Below are positions 1 through 5,397 of a stretch of DNA of 6,780 nt, one piece after another. Both the position numbers and the translations under genes were made by a program. This DNA is from Pseudomonadota bacterium (GTDB lineage: Bacteria > Desulfobacterota > Desulfobacteria > Desulfobacterales > Desulfobacteraceae), in assembly GCA_018812385.1 (NCBI GenBank), contig JAHJDU010000264.1:1-6780 (forward strand), in the 5' to 3' direction. Positions within the stretch are counted from its first letter, which is position 1, and each line of letters starts with the position of its first letter. Below the pieces are notes generated by a model, which saw only the letters and a list, made by a program, of their open reading frames with translations, was not told the origin of the DNA and ran no database searches.

Positions 1-995
1 ATAAAAATCACTGTTGGAGAGTGCAGTTTTATGGGAAAATCATCAAACCTGCAGATAACGGACAAGCCGCAAAGATTCCAGCCATATAACGAGGCAAACA
101 CATGCATGTGAAGCAGCCATTTTATTTTTTGGGGATCATAACCTTCAGACATCTGTATGAATATGTATGCAATTCCGGAAATAGCAGTCAAAATCAAAAA
201 TCCAATACCTGAAGTTAAAAAAAGTTTCTGCTGAATTTTATCTGCAAATTTTGAATAAAGATAAAACACGGTAACAACAGCCATGAAAAGTGCAAAGGTA
301 ACAAAAATCTGGGGAATAAATTTTTCAAATAAAATAAAAATAAAAAAGATGACCACACCCAGGGTAATGGTCCAGAAACAAACTTCCATAACTAGCTTGG
401 CTGATGAAACTTCTATCTTTTTAAGCATGGAAAAAACAAGAGAGAGTGTGATCAGGGACAAGGGGAAAGAAAACCCCAGGAAAAATGTGTTCAGAGTCAA
501 TTTTTCCATGGTCACAAACTTGAAATATTCATTGTTTAAAATAACCAGGCTTGCCATGACAATCCCAATAGAAAGGCATAACAAAGATGCCTGGTGAAAC
601 TTTTCTGATACTGGTTCTTTAAATTTGAAAAAAAGTATGGGGAACAAAGAGAATTTTTGAATGCGAATTTTTTCCACCAGCACAAACAGCGGAACTGAGA
701 CAAGAATGGTTATGGGATAGATTTTAAAAAAGGCTGAAAATGCATAAATTAATGAGCCCAGGAAGAAAAAAATGATAGTTTTGGATACTTTCACACTGCC
801 CTGGGTGTAATATAAAAGGATGGTTCCCCCGGTACAAAGGTTAAAAAGAAAAATATGAAGTCTTTCAAAACTATAATTGTCAGCCGGGAAATAAACATGA
901 ATGAACCCAAAAACAAGGGCTGTAATCATTAAAACAGAAAAGAGGATTTTTAATTTAATATTCATCTTAGGTTTACCTGGGTTATTTATATTCAT
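1..995 (-). CDS. Polytopic membrane protein, partial (C-terminus beyond left edge)
   Basis: An open frame on the minus strand runs without a stop from an ATG at 995 to the window edge, giving 331 codons; the C-terminus is missing. The product is very hydrophobic. I count about ten likely membrane segments, for example near residues 15-36, 46-63, 73-90, 138-155, 172-190 and 203-224, then three more to the end, separated by short Lys-rich loops. A late segment carries histidines in the stretch LLHMHVFASLYGW. This loosely recalls His-containing helices of YndJ-like or heme-copper-oxidase-like membrane proteins, but I cannot assign a family. The gene starts 26 bases after the stop of the SDR39U1 fusion gene on the same strand, so the two are probably cotranscribed. 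No clear Shine-Dalgarno precedes the ATG at 995; a second in-frame ATG at 965 is an alternative start. Being a real gene is well supported by the long open frame and consistent composition; function is unknown. Confidence 0.8.
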   Translation of the reverse strand, partial: MNINNPGKPKMNIKLKILFSVLMITALVFGFIHVYFPADNYSFERLHIFLFNLCTGGTILLYYTQGSVKVSKTIIFFFLGSLIYAFSAFFKIYPITILVSVPLFVLVEKIRIQKFSLFPILFFKFKEPVSEKFHQASLLCLSIGIVMASLVILNNEYFKFVTMEKLTLNTFFLGFSFPLSLITLSLVFSMLKKIEVSSAKLVMEVCFWTITLGVVIFFIFILFEKFIPQIFVTFALFMAVVTVFYLYSKFADKIQQKLFLTSGIGFLILTAISGIAYIFIQMSEGYDPQKIKWLLHMHVFASLYGWNLCGLSVICRFDDFPIKLHSPTVIF

Positions 996-1021
996 TATTT
1001 TTCATTTTATAATCATAGACC

Positions 1022-2395
1022 CTATCTGCCAAGCATATCTTTCAGCGCAGAAAAAAGCGTTTCATGCTGAAACAAGAATCCATTGTCCAAAAGCTTTTCA
1101 GGCCTCACCCGGGCACTGGCCAAAAGGGTTTCTTTTCCCATTTCCCCCCACAAAGCCAAAGCCACAAATCTGGGGATGACGAAAAACACTTTTTTTGAAA
1201 AGATACTGGCCAATGTTTTTGAAAATCTCTTATTGGTGACAGGATTTGGAGCGGTCAGGTTTACAGGCCCCTTGATTCTATCATGATTCAATATGTATAA
1301 GATGCCTGATATTGCATCATCCATACTTATCCAGCTCATATATTGTCTGCCATGGGAGAGTCTTACACCACAGCCTGTTTTAAATGGCAGTTCCATTCTT
1401 GCCAGGGCACCGCCTGCCGGGGTAAGTACCACTCCCGTCCTGAGCTGAATGGTTCTGATCCCTGCCTTTTGAGCATCCATGGAGGCATCTTCCCATTGCC
1501 TGCAAACCCTGGAAATAAAACAATCTCCCATATCATCGGTTTCGCTTAAGCTCTTATCTCCTTTTTCACCATAAAAGCCGATTGCAGAAAATGAAATAAA
1601 GACCCCGGGTTTATGATCAAGATCTTTCATTTTCTCCACAAGCAGCCGGGTTGGAATCGTTCTGGAGTCAAGAATCTGTTGTTTTTGCTTTTTAGTCCAT
1701 CTTCCCCTTGAGATATCAACCCCGTTTAAATTAATGACAGCATCAATGGGCTCTGCTTTTTCAAGGTCAAGAATACCTTTATAGGGATCCCAGAAAAATT
1801 CATCCTTTAAAAGATTCTCCTTTTTTCGTACCAGTCGGATCACCTCATGGCCGCAGGTTCGCAAGAAAGGAACCAAAACACTTCCTATGGTTCCACTGGC
1901 ACCGGAAATAAGAATTCTTGTCTTTTTAAATGTATCCACATGATGTTCAAGATCATATTTAAGCACCCTGTGCCTGTAGCTGAACATTCGATCAAATTCT
2001 TTTCTGGCAAATCCATAAAATGGCCGGCTTAAAAATCCAAACGGCAGTTCAAACTCAACCTTATCTTCCATGATTGAATTTTCTTTGCCATCCGCTATAA
2101 ACCTGTGGGTATGTTCCCATTTGGAAAACGGGCCTTTTACCTGCCGGTCTTTAAACTCTTTGTTTTCCTGATAATCTATATGCTCAGCCTCCCAGATCAT
2201 GGGTATCTTAAAAATACTTATTCGGAAGGCTACTTTTACTCCTTTTTGAATCCCAGGGCCGCTACGGGAGATCATTTTCAAAGGAGCCCATGGTGGTGTC
2301 AGTCTTGATATGGCTCCGTCCCTTGCATGCCAGGCAAAAAGTGTTTCAACAGGGGCATTAATTTTTGTTCTTTTTATATAAACATTATGACTCAT
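1022..2395 (-). CDS. SRPBCC domain / TIGR01777 (SDR39U1-type) NAD(P)-dependent epimerase fusion
   Basis: A 457-residue two-domain protein, probably cytoplasmic. Residues 1 to about 150 look like an SRPBCC (START/polyketide-cyclase-like) ligand-binding domain: a beta-rich N-terminus, TLFAWHARDGAISRLTPPW, and a charged C-terminal helix. Residues about 158-457 are an atypical short-chain dehydrogenase of the TIGR01777/SDR39U1 family. Visible motifs are the Rossmann glycine motif GASGTIG at 165-171, NLNGVDISRGRWT near 222-234 followed by the family SR of ILDSR, SAIGFYG at 270-276 with the catalytic-type Tyr at 275, the GRQYMSWI block at 349-356, and the C-terminal DUF1731-like end SARVRPEKLLDNGF near 427-439. 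The fusion is a known architecture and the length is normal for it. The substrate is not known for the family. The membrane-protein gene follows directly on the same strand. The start ATG at 2395 has only a weak GAG upstream, but no better start exists because the SRPBCC domain begins immediately. Confidence 0.94.
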   Translation of the reverse strand: MSHNVYIKRTKINAPVETLFAWHARDGAISRLTPPWAPLKMISRSGPGIQKGVKVAFRISIFKIPMIWEAEHIDYQENKEFKDRQVKGPFSKWEHTHRFIADGKENSIMEDKVEFELPFGFLSRPFYGFARKEFDRMFSYRHRVLKYDLEHHVDTFKKTRILISGASGTIGSVLVPFLRTCGHEVIRLVRKKENLLKDEFFWDPYKGILDLEKAEPIDAVINLNGVDISRGRWTKKQKQQILDSRTIPTRLLVEKMKDLDHKPGVFISFSAIGFYGEKGDKSLSETDDMGDCFISRVCRQWEDASMDAQKAGIRTIQLRTGVVLTPAGGALARMELPFKTGCGVRLSHGRQYMSWISMDDAISGILYILNHDRIKGPVNLTAPNPVTNKRFSKTLASIFSKKVFFVIPRFVALALWGEMGKETLLASARVRPEKLLDNGFLFQHETLFSALKDMLGR

Positions 2396-2407
2396 ATTTT
2401 ACTCAAT

Positions 2408-2426
2408 TCAATAAATGATCCATTGA
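2408..2426. promoter_or_regulatory. Small dyad upstream of the flavodiiron promoter (possible activator site)
   Basis: TCAAT at 2408-2412 and ATTGA at 2422-2426 form an inverted repeat, with an inner AATG/CATT pair at 2414-2417 and 2421-2424. Its centre is about 110 bases upstream of the predicted sigma-54 start site, a typical distance for an enhancer-binding protein. The region is AT-rich, so chance dyads are expected; the regulatory role is a guess. Confidence 0.18.
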
Positions 2427-2459
2427 TTTTATGTATCTTATAATATAATAATAAACTTC

Positions 2460-2492
2460 AAGTTAAAACCCTTTTTATCAGGGAACAAACTT
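2460..2492. promoter_or_regulatory. Symmetric imperfect dyad just upstream of the -24 element
   Basis: Nested arms AAGTT (2460-2464) with AACTT (2488-2492) and CCCT (2469-2472) with AGGG (2480-2483) share one centre at 2476, each pair being separated by the same 4-base gap. Nine of 13 arm positions match. It ends ten bases before the GG of the -24 element, about 50 bases upstream of the predicted start site. It could be an operator for a regulator of the flavodiiron gene, or a hairpin. A shorter dyad, CTTAA/TTAAG at 2490-2503, overlaps its right end and touches the -24 element. Confidence 0.3.
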
Positions 2493-2501
2493 AAGATTTT
2501 A

Positions 2502-2517
2502 AGGCACACTCTTTGCA
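2502..2517 (+). promoter_or_regulatory. Candidate sigma-54 (-24/-12) promoter of the flavodiiron gene
   Basis: The stretch AGGCACACTCTTTGCA matches the sigma-54 consensus TGGCACG-N4-TTGCA, differing only at the first T and the G after CAC. The invariant GG (2503-2504) and GC (2515-2516) have the required spacing of 12 bases between their first bases. Transcription would start near 2528, giving a leader of about 65 bases. No equally good sigma-70 pair is visible: TTGCAT to TAAAAT is only 14 bases apart. Sigma-54 genes need an ATPase activator of the NorR/NtrC type. In enterobacteria NorR with sigma-54 drives the flavorubredoxin gene, so the promoter class fits the gene it precedes. No activator gene is in this window. 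Confidence 0.65.
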
Positions 2518-2530
2518 TTAATTTGAAAAC

Positions 2531-2547
2531 ACTAAAATAGTTTTAGT
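2531..2547. promoter_or_regulatory. Perfect 7-bp inverted repeat in the flavodiiron leader
   Basis: ACTAAAA (2531-2537), spacer TAG, TTTTAGT (2541-2547): perfect arms. If transcription starts near 2528, this lies at about +4 to +20. It could be a repressor operator that blocks elongation, or a weak 5'-end stem-loop in the mRNA. A 10-bp palindrome, CAATTAATTG at 2561-2570, lies further down the leader. Confidence 0.35.
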
Positions 2548-2592
2548 AAATTATTTAAATCAATTAATTGTAATTAAGGGAGGAAACAATAA

Positions 2593-3804
2593 ATGTATAA
2601 ACCCATTGAAATAGCGGATGGGATCTATTCTGTCGGGTGCCGTGACTGGGATATCAGGGATTTTCATGGTTATTCCACCTATGAAGGTACAACCTATAAT
2701 GCATTTTTAATACTTGGCGAAAAAAATATTCTCATTGATACAGTAAAAGAAAAATTTTCAGATGAATTTTTGTCCAATATCAGCAAAATTATTGACCCAA
2801 AAGATATTGACATCGTCATCAGTAACCATACAGAAATGGATCACTCCGGAACCATCCCCAAACTGATGCAGATAATCGGGAAAGACAAACCCCTCTATTG
2901 TTCAAAGATGGGGGCGATAAACCTGAAAAGCCATTTTAACCAGGACTTTAATTTCCAGGTTGTGGGAACCGGCGATACGCTTAAAGTCGGAAATAGAACC
3001 TTTTCTTTTCTTGAGACAAAAATGCTTCACTGGCCGGACAGTATGTTCACCTATCTTGTGGAAGATGCCATCCTGTTTTCCAGTGATGCCTTTGGGCAGC
3101 ACTATAGCGGTGACAAATTCTTTGATGACGAAATCGGTGATGAAATCATCCCACATGCTCGAAAGTATTATGCCAATATCCTTCTTCACTTTTCACCAAA
3201 GGTACAGACTCTTTTAAAAGATGTTGCAAAAATGAATCTGAAGATCAATATGATCTGCCCGGATCATGGTATTCTCTGGCGGGATAACCCGTCCAAAATA
3301 ATTGAACTCTATGATAAATGGTCCAGGCAGGAGCCGACAAAAAAGGTAGTTATCATCTTTGACTCCATGTGGGACAGCACTACCAAGATGGCCCGATCCA
3401 TTACCAGTGGCATTGAGTCGGAAGATGTTGCTGTAAGGCTCATGAATACCCGGAAATGGCATAGAAGCGACATTATGACAGAAATTATTGATGCCGGGGC
3501 AATTGCTGTAGGTTCTCCGACTCTCAATAATGGCATTTTCCCTGTTATTGCAGACGTCATGACATATATCAAAGGTCTGCGGCCCCAAAATAAAATTGCA
3601 GCTGCCTTTGGTTCTTATGGATGGAGCGGCGAAGCTGTAAAAATCCTGAACAAGGAATTTTCTGAAATGAAACTGGATATTATTGACGATGGCATTAAAG
3701 TTCAATATGTTCCGGATGAAGATGATCTGAATAAATGTTTTGATCTGGGCGTAAAAATAGCCAAAACATTAAAGCAAAAATTGTCTGATGCAAATAATGG
3801 TTGA
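2593..3804 (+). CDS. fprA: Flavodiiron protein (class A, FprA/ROO-type O2 and/or NO reductase)
   Basis: A 403-residue cytoplasmic enzyme that reduces O2 to water and, in some family members, NO to N2O. Residues 1 to about 248 form a metallo-beta-lactamase-like diiron domain. The ligand set is complete: H79-x-E81-x-D83, H146, D165 and H225, nearly the same numbering as Desulfovibrio gigas ROO. Residues about 250-400 are a flavodoxin domain with the FMN loop near FDSMWDSTTKMA (256-267) and a second FMN-contact stretch FGSYGWSGEA (339-348). There is no C-terminal rubredoxin or reductase extension, so this is the simple class A form, which needs an external donor such as rubredoxin or flavodoxin. 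The Shine-Dalgarno GGGAGG at 2578-2583 lies 9 bases before the ATG. The gene follows a sigma-54-type promoter and precedes a rubrerythrin-like gene by 83 bases. Which substrate, O2 or NO, dominates cannot be read from sequence. Confidence 0.97.
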   Translation: MYKPIEIADGIYSVGCRDWDIRDFHGYSTYEGTTYNAFLILGEKNILIDTVKEKFSDEFLSNISKIIDPKDIDIVISNHTEMDHSGTIPKLMQIIGKDKPLYCSKMGAINLKSHFNQDFNFQVVGTGDTLKVGNRTFSFLETKMLHWPDSMFTYLVEDAILFSSDAFGQHYSGDKFFDDEIGDEIIPHARKYYANILLHFSPKVQTLLKDVAKMNLKINMICPDHGILWRDNPSKIIELYDKWSRQEPTKKVVIIFDSMWDSTTKMARSITSGIESEDVAVRLMNTRKWHRSDIMTEIIDAGAIAVGSPTLNNGIFPVIADVMTYIKGLRPQNKIAAAFGSYGWSGEAVKILNKEFSEMKLDIIDDGIKVQYVPDEDDLNKCFDLGVKIAKTLKQKLSDANNG

Positions 3805-3814
3805 ACGAAAACCT

Positions 3815-3873
3815 GAAAATTTTTGTGAGCATACGCTCTTCTGCGAGCCGAGTACAAGGCGGGAGAAAATTTT
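3815..3873. repeat. 9-bp direct repeats flanking a GC-rich insert in the fprA-to-ferritin-like gap
   Basis: GAAAATTTT occurs at 3815-3823 and again at 3865-3873. Between them lie 41 bases that are clearly more GC-rich than the surroundings. They contain GAGC (3827-3830), GCTC (3835-3838) and GAGC (3845-3848), so GCTC can pair with either neighbour and form two mutually exclusive small hairpins. The layout resembles a tiny inserted element with a target duplication, or a processing or attenuation structure between two cotranscribed genes. Neither role is established; AAAATTTT is simple enough to recur by chance in AT-rich DNA. Confidence 0.35.
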
Positions 3874-3887
3874 AACCGGAGGGAAAG

Positions 3888-4355
3888 ATGGCTAACGAGT
3901 TTAACGCAAATGATATTTTTGAAATTGCTATAAAAATTGAACAAAATGGTGCGATATTTTACCGGGATGCTGCAAAACAGGTGGAAAAAGAGGAACACAA
4001 ACAATTTCTTCTTGAATTGGCCAGGATGGAAGACCATCATGAAATAACCTTTGCCAATATGCAGAAAGAATTAAAAGATGAAGAATCATTTTCCACCACC
4101 TTTGATCCTGATGATGAAAATGCCCTTTACCTGAAAGCGCTTGCTGATACCCGGGTCTTTTTTAAAAAAGAACAGCCTGACAACAGCTTTAAAGGAATAT
4201 TGAGCACAGCTATCCAGGCAGAAAAAGATTCCATTGCCTTTTATCTTGGAATGAAAGAACTGGTTTCTGCAAAACTTGGACAATCAAAGATTAATGATAT
4301 TATTAAGGAAGAAATGAGCCATATCAGGGTTCTTGCAGGAAAATTGATGGAATAA
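3888..4355 (+). CDS. Ferritin-like diiron protein, rubrerythrin family, no rubredoxin domain
   Basis: A 155-residue, mainly helical cytoplasmic protein with the four-helix diiron pattern of the rubrerythrin/ferritin-like superfamily. Likely iron ligands are E18 in IKIEQNGAIFY, the E-x-x-H pair E48/H51 in ARMEDHHEITF, E112 in IQAEKDSIAFY, and the second E-x-x-H pair E142/H145 in KEEMSHIRVLAG. Classical rubrerythrins (about 190 residues) add a C-terminal rubredoxin domain with two C-x2-C pairs. Here the protein ends after the diiron domain and contains no cysteine, so electrons must come from a separate carrier. The likely role is peroxide reduction or protection under oxidative stress; an iron-handling function is also possible. 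The Shine-Dalgarno GGAGGG at 3878-3883 is close to the ATG. The gene lies 83 bases after the flavodiiron gene on the same strand, probably in one transcript, and ends just before a palindromic repeat. Confidence 0.9.
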   Translation: MANEFNANDIFEIAIKIEQNGAIFYRDAAKQVEKEEHKQFLLELARMEDHHEITFANMQKELKDEESFSTTFDPDDENALYLKALADTRVFFKKEQPDNSFKGILSTAIQAEKDSIAFYLGMKELVSAKLGQSKINDIIKEEMSHIRVLAGKLME

Positions 4356-4360
4356 TAAAC

Positions 4361-4414
4361 GGGGTCAGGCTTTCCTTATTGTCGTTATTGGCCTAGTAAG
4401 GAAAGCCTGATCCC
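4361..4414. repeat. Palindromic repeat, copy A, between convergent genes (possible bidirectional terminator)
   Basis: The left arm GGGGTCAGGCTTTCCTTA (4361-4378) pairs with the right arm at 4397-4414, whose reverse complement differs at one base (GGGATCAGG...). The loop is 18 bases. It sits between the stop codons of the ferritin-like gene (4355) and desulfoferrodoxin (4425), and on the plus strand it is followed by ATTTTATTT, so it may end transcription from both sides. The same GGGGTCAGGCTT start and a CGTTATT core recur at 6721-6780. This marks a dispersed repeat family of the REP/BIME kind rather than a gene-specific terminator. The right half seems to have lost part of the inner palindrome compared with copy B. 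Confidence 0.8.
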
Positions 4415-4424
4415 ATTTTATTTG

Positions 4425-4805
4425 TTATGATTTCCAAAGACTATGGAGATTGCAATAGGCTCTTGCAACGACCTCATTGGAATCAGTTTTAAATGTGGCT
4501 TCAGGCTTACTTGTTGGTGTCAGCATCATTCTCTGCACATAGTTTCCGTCACAACTAACAAGTTCAATCCACTCAATCCAGTGAGCATCGCCCATGGGAT
4601 GTGCAACACTGCCGATCTTTACTAAATATCCCCCATCAACTTTTTCAATCACAGGCACATGTTTTTCCAGTGCTGCATCTACTTTATTTTCAGCCAGAAG
4701 ATCCATGTCTTGTCCACAACACACCACCAACGGTTGTTCTCCATGAAGGACCTGTACGATATTGCCACATTTGCTACATTTATAAATACCAAGTTTTTCA
4801 GCCAT
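4425..4805 (-). CDS. dfx: Desulfoferrodoxin (two-iron superoxide reductase)
   Basis: A 126-residue cytoplasmic superoxide reductase that converts superoxide to hydrogen peroxide without releasing O2. The N-terminal desulforedoxin-like domain (residues about 1-36) binds centre I iron through C10, C13 and the adjacent pair C29-C30. The C-terminal neelaredoxin domain holds centre II, the catalytic Fe(His)4Cys site: H49, H69, H75, C118 and H121. The catalytic-loop residues E47 and K48 directly before H49 are present, as in Desulfovibrio desulfuricans desulfoferrodoxin. Length and motifs are complete. A purine-rich AGGAG (4813-4817) lies 7 bases before the ATG. The gene converges with the ferritin-like gene and lies 145 bases downstream of the flavodoxin gene on the same strand, with a possible weak terminator between, so it may have its own promoter. 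Its peroxide product is a plausible substrate for the rubrerythrin-family neighbour; reduced rubredoxin is the usual donor. Confidence 0.98.
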   Translation of the reverse strand: MAEKLGIYKCSKCGNIVQVLHGEQPLVVCCGQDMDLLAENKVDAALEKHVPVIEKVDGGYLVKIGSVAHPMGDAHWIEWIELVSCDGNYVQRMMLTPTSKPEATFKTDSNEVVARAYCNLHSLWKS

Positions 4806-4918
4806 TTCATCTCTCCTTTTTTATATTAAATTAATTGTTCTTATTGACCAAGACAAAGTAAAATTCAGACAAACAAAATCAAATTTGAGTTTTTAATTTC
4901 TTATATTCTATTTAAAAC

Positions 4919-4936
4919 GATTTTTCCAGAAAAATC
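4919..4936 (-). terminator. Weak AT-rich hairpin after the flavodoxin gene
   Basis: GATTTTTC (4919-4926) and GAAAATC-type arm GAAAAATC (4929-4936) are perfect 8-bp inverted arms around a 2-base centre. It lies 14 bases past the flavodoxin stop. On the minus strand it is followed by GTTTTAAAT, a short T-tract. The stem has only two G-C pairs per arm, so termination, if any, would be leaky and could let some transcript continue into desulfoferrodoxin. Confidence 0.4.
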
Positions 4937-4950
4937 TTAGAGGAATATCC

Positions 4951-5382
4951 TTAAATCATTGCTGTAATACTCTTTCCATAGTCCTGGGCAGCCTTGATGC
5001 CGCCTCCCACCCAGCTTGCCTTAAGCATCAAAGGGCCTGAGACCATTTTCATCCCATAAATATGCTCCATTGTCTCAAAAATCCTTCGAGGTGCCTCTCC
5101 GCTCCAGCCATAGGCACCAAAAGCGCCGCCTGGCTTATCTTTAAGCTCGGCTCTTTCTGCTATAAACAAAATCTGTTTCATGGATGTAATCATTTCACCA
5201 TGATAGGTTGCAGACCCAAATGCATATCCATCATATCCTTTTAAATCGTCTTCACTCTTAATCTGGCTTGTTTTTTTCACATCAGCCTCGTGTCCTGAGA
5301 TGCGGATACCCTCTGCAACCAATTCTGCAATTGCTTGTGTCTCATTTGCCCGTGATGCATATACGATTAAAACTTTTCCCAT
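4951..5382 (-). CDS. Flavodoxin (single-domain FMN electron carrier)
   Basis: A 143-residue soluble flavodoxin, presumably a low-potential one-electron carrier. The N-terminal strand MGKVLIVYAS leads into the phosphate-binding loop SRANETQ (10-16), which keeps the closing T15 but lacks the usual T-G-N-T core. YDGYAFGSATYHGE near 50-63 matches the second FMN loop. FGAYGWSGEAPRRIF (88-102) is almost identical to FGSYGWSGEA in the flavodoxin domain of the flavodiiron protein in this window, suggesting the two domains are close relatives within the flavodoxin fold. A strong Shine-Dalgarno AAGGAGG (5387-5393) precedes the ATG. The gene starts 15 bases after the stop of the hydroxy-acid dehydrogenase gene, so the two are almost certainly cotranscribed and functionally linked. 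Likely partners are that dehydrogenase as donor, and the flavodiiron protein, superoxide reductase or rubrerythrin-like protein as acceptors; this pairing is inferred from context only. Confidence 0.9.
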   Translation of the reverse strand: MGKVLIVYASRANETQAIAELVAEGIRISGHEADVKKTSQIKSEDDLKGYDGYAFGSATYHGEMITSMKQILFIAERAELKDKPGGAFGAYGWSGEAPRRIFETMEHIYGMKMVSGPLMLKASWVGGGIKAAQDYGKSITAMI

Positions 5383-5397
5383 TTTTCCTCCTTATAT

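Noticed and set aside
283..597. Plus-strand open frame of 104 codons
   Set aside because: It lies antisense to the continuous membrane-protein frame, has no ribosome site, and its Lys/Thr-rich product looks like a shadow.
2396..2502. NorR-type GT-N7-AC sites upstream of the flavodiiron promoter
   Set aside because: I looked for them because of the norVW parallel and found no convincing triplet of sites in the intergenic part.
2513..2538. Sigma-70 promoter TTGCAT to TAAAAT for the flavodiiron gene
   Set aside because: The spacing is only 14 bases, whereas the overlapping sigma-54 match has exact spacing.
3214..3705. Minus-strand open frame of 163 codons
   Set aside because: Entirely antisense to the flavodoxin domain of the flavodiiron gene, with no ribosome site or recognisable domain.
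3702..4040. Minus-strand open frame of 112 codons spanning the intergenic gap
   Set aside because: It overlaps the ends of two well-supported plus-strand genes in antisense and shows no family motifs.
4823..4851. Sigma-70 promoter TTGGTC-17-TAATAT for desulfoferrodoxin
   Set aside because: The start site would fall at about 4816, inside the ribosome binding site, and both hexamers are poor matches.
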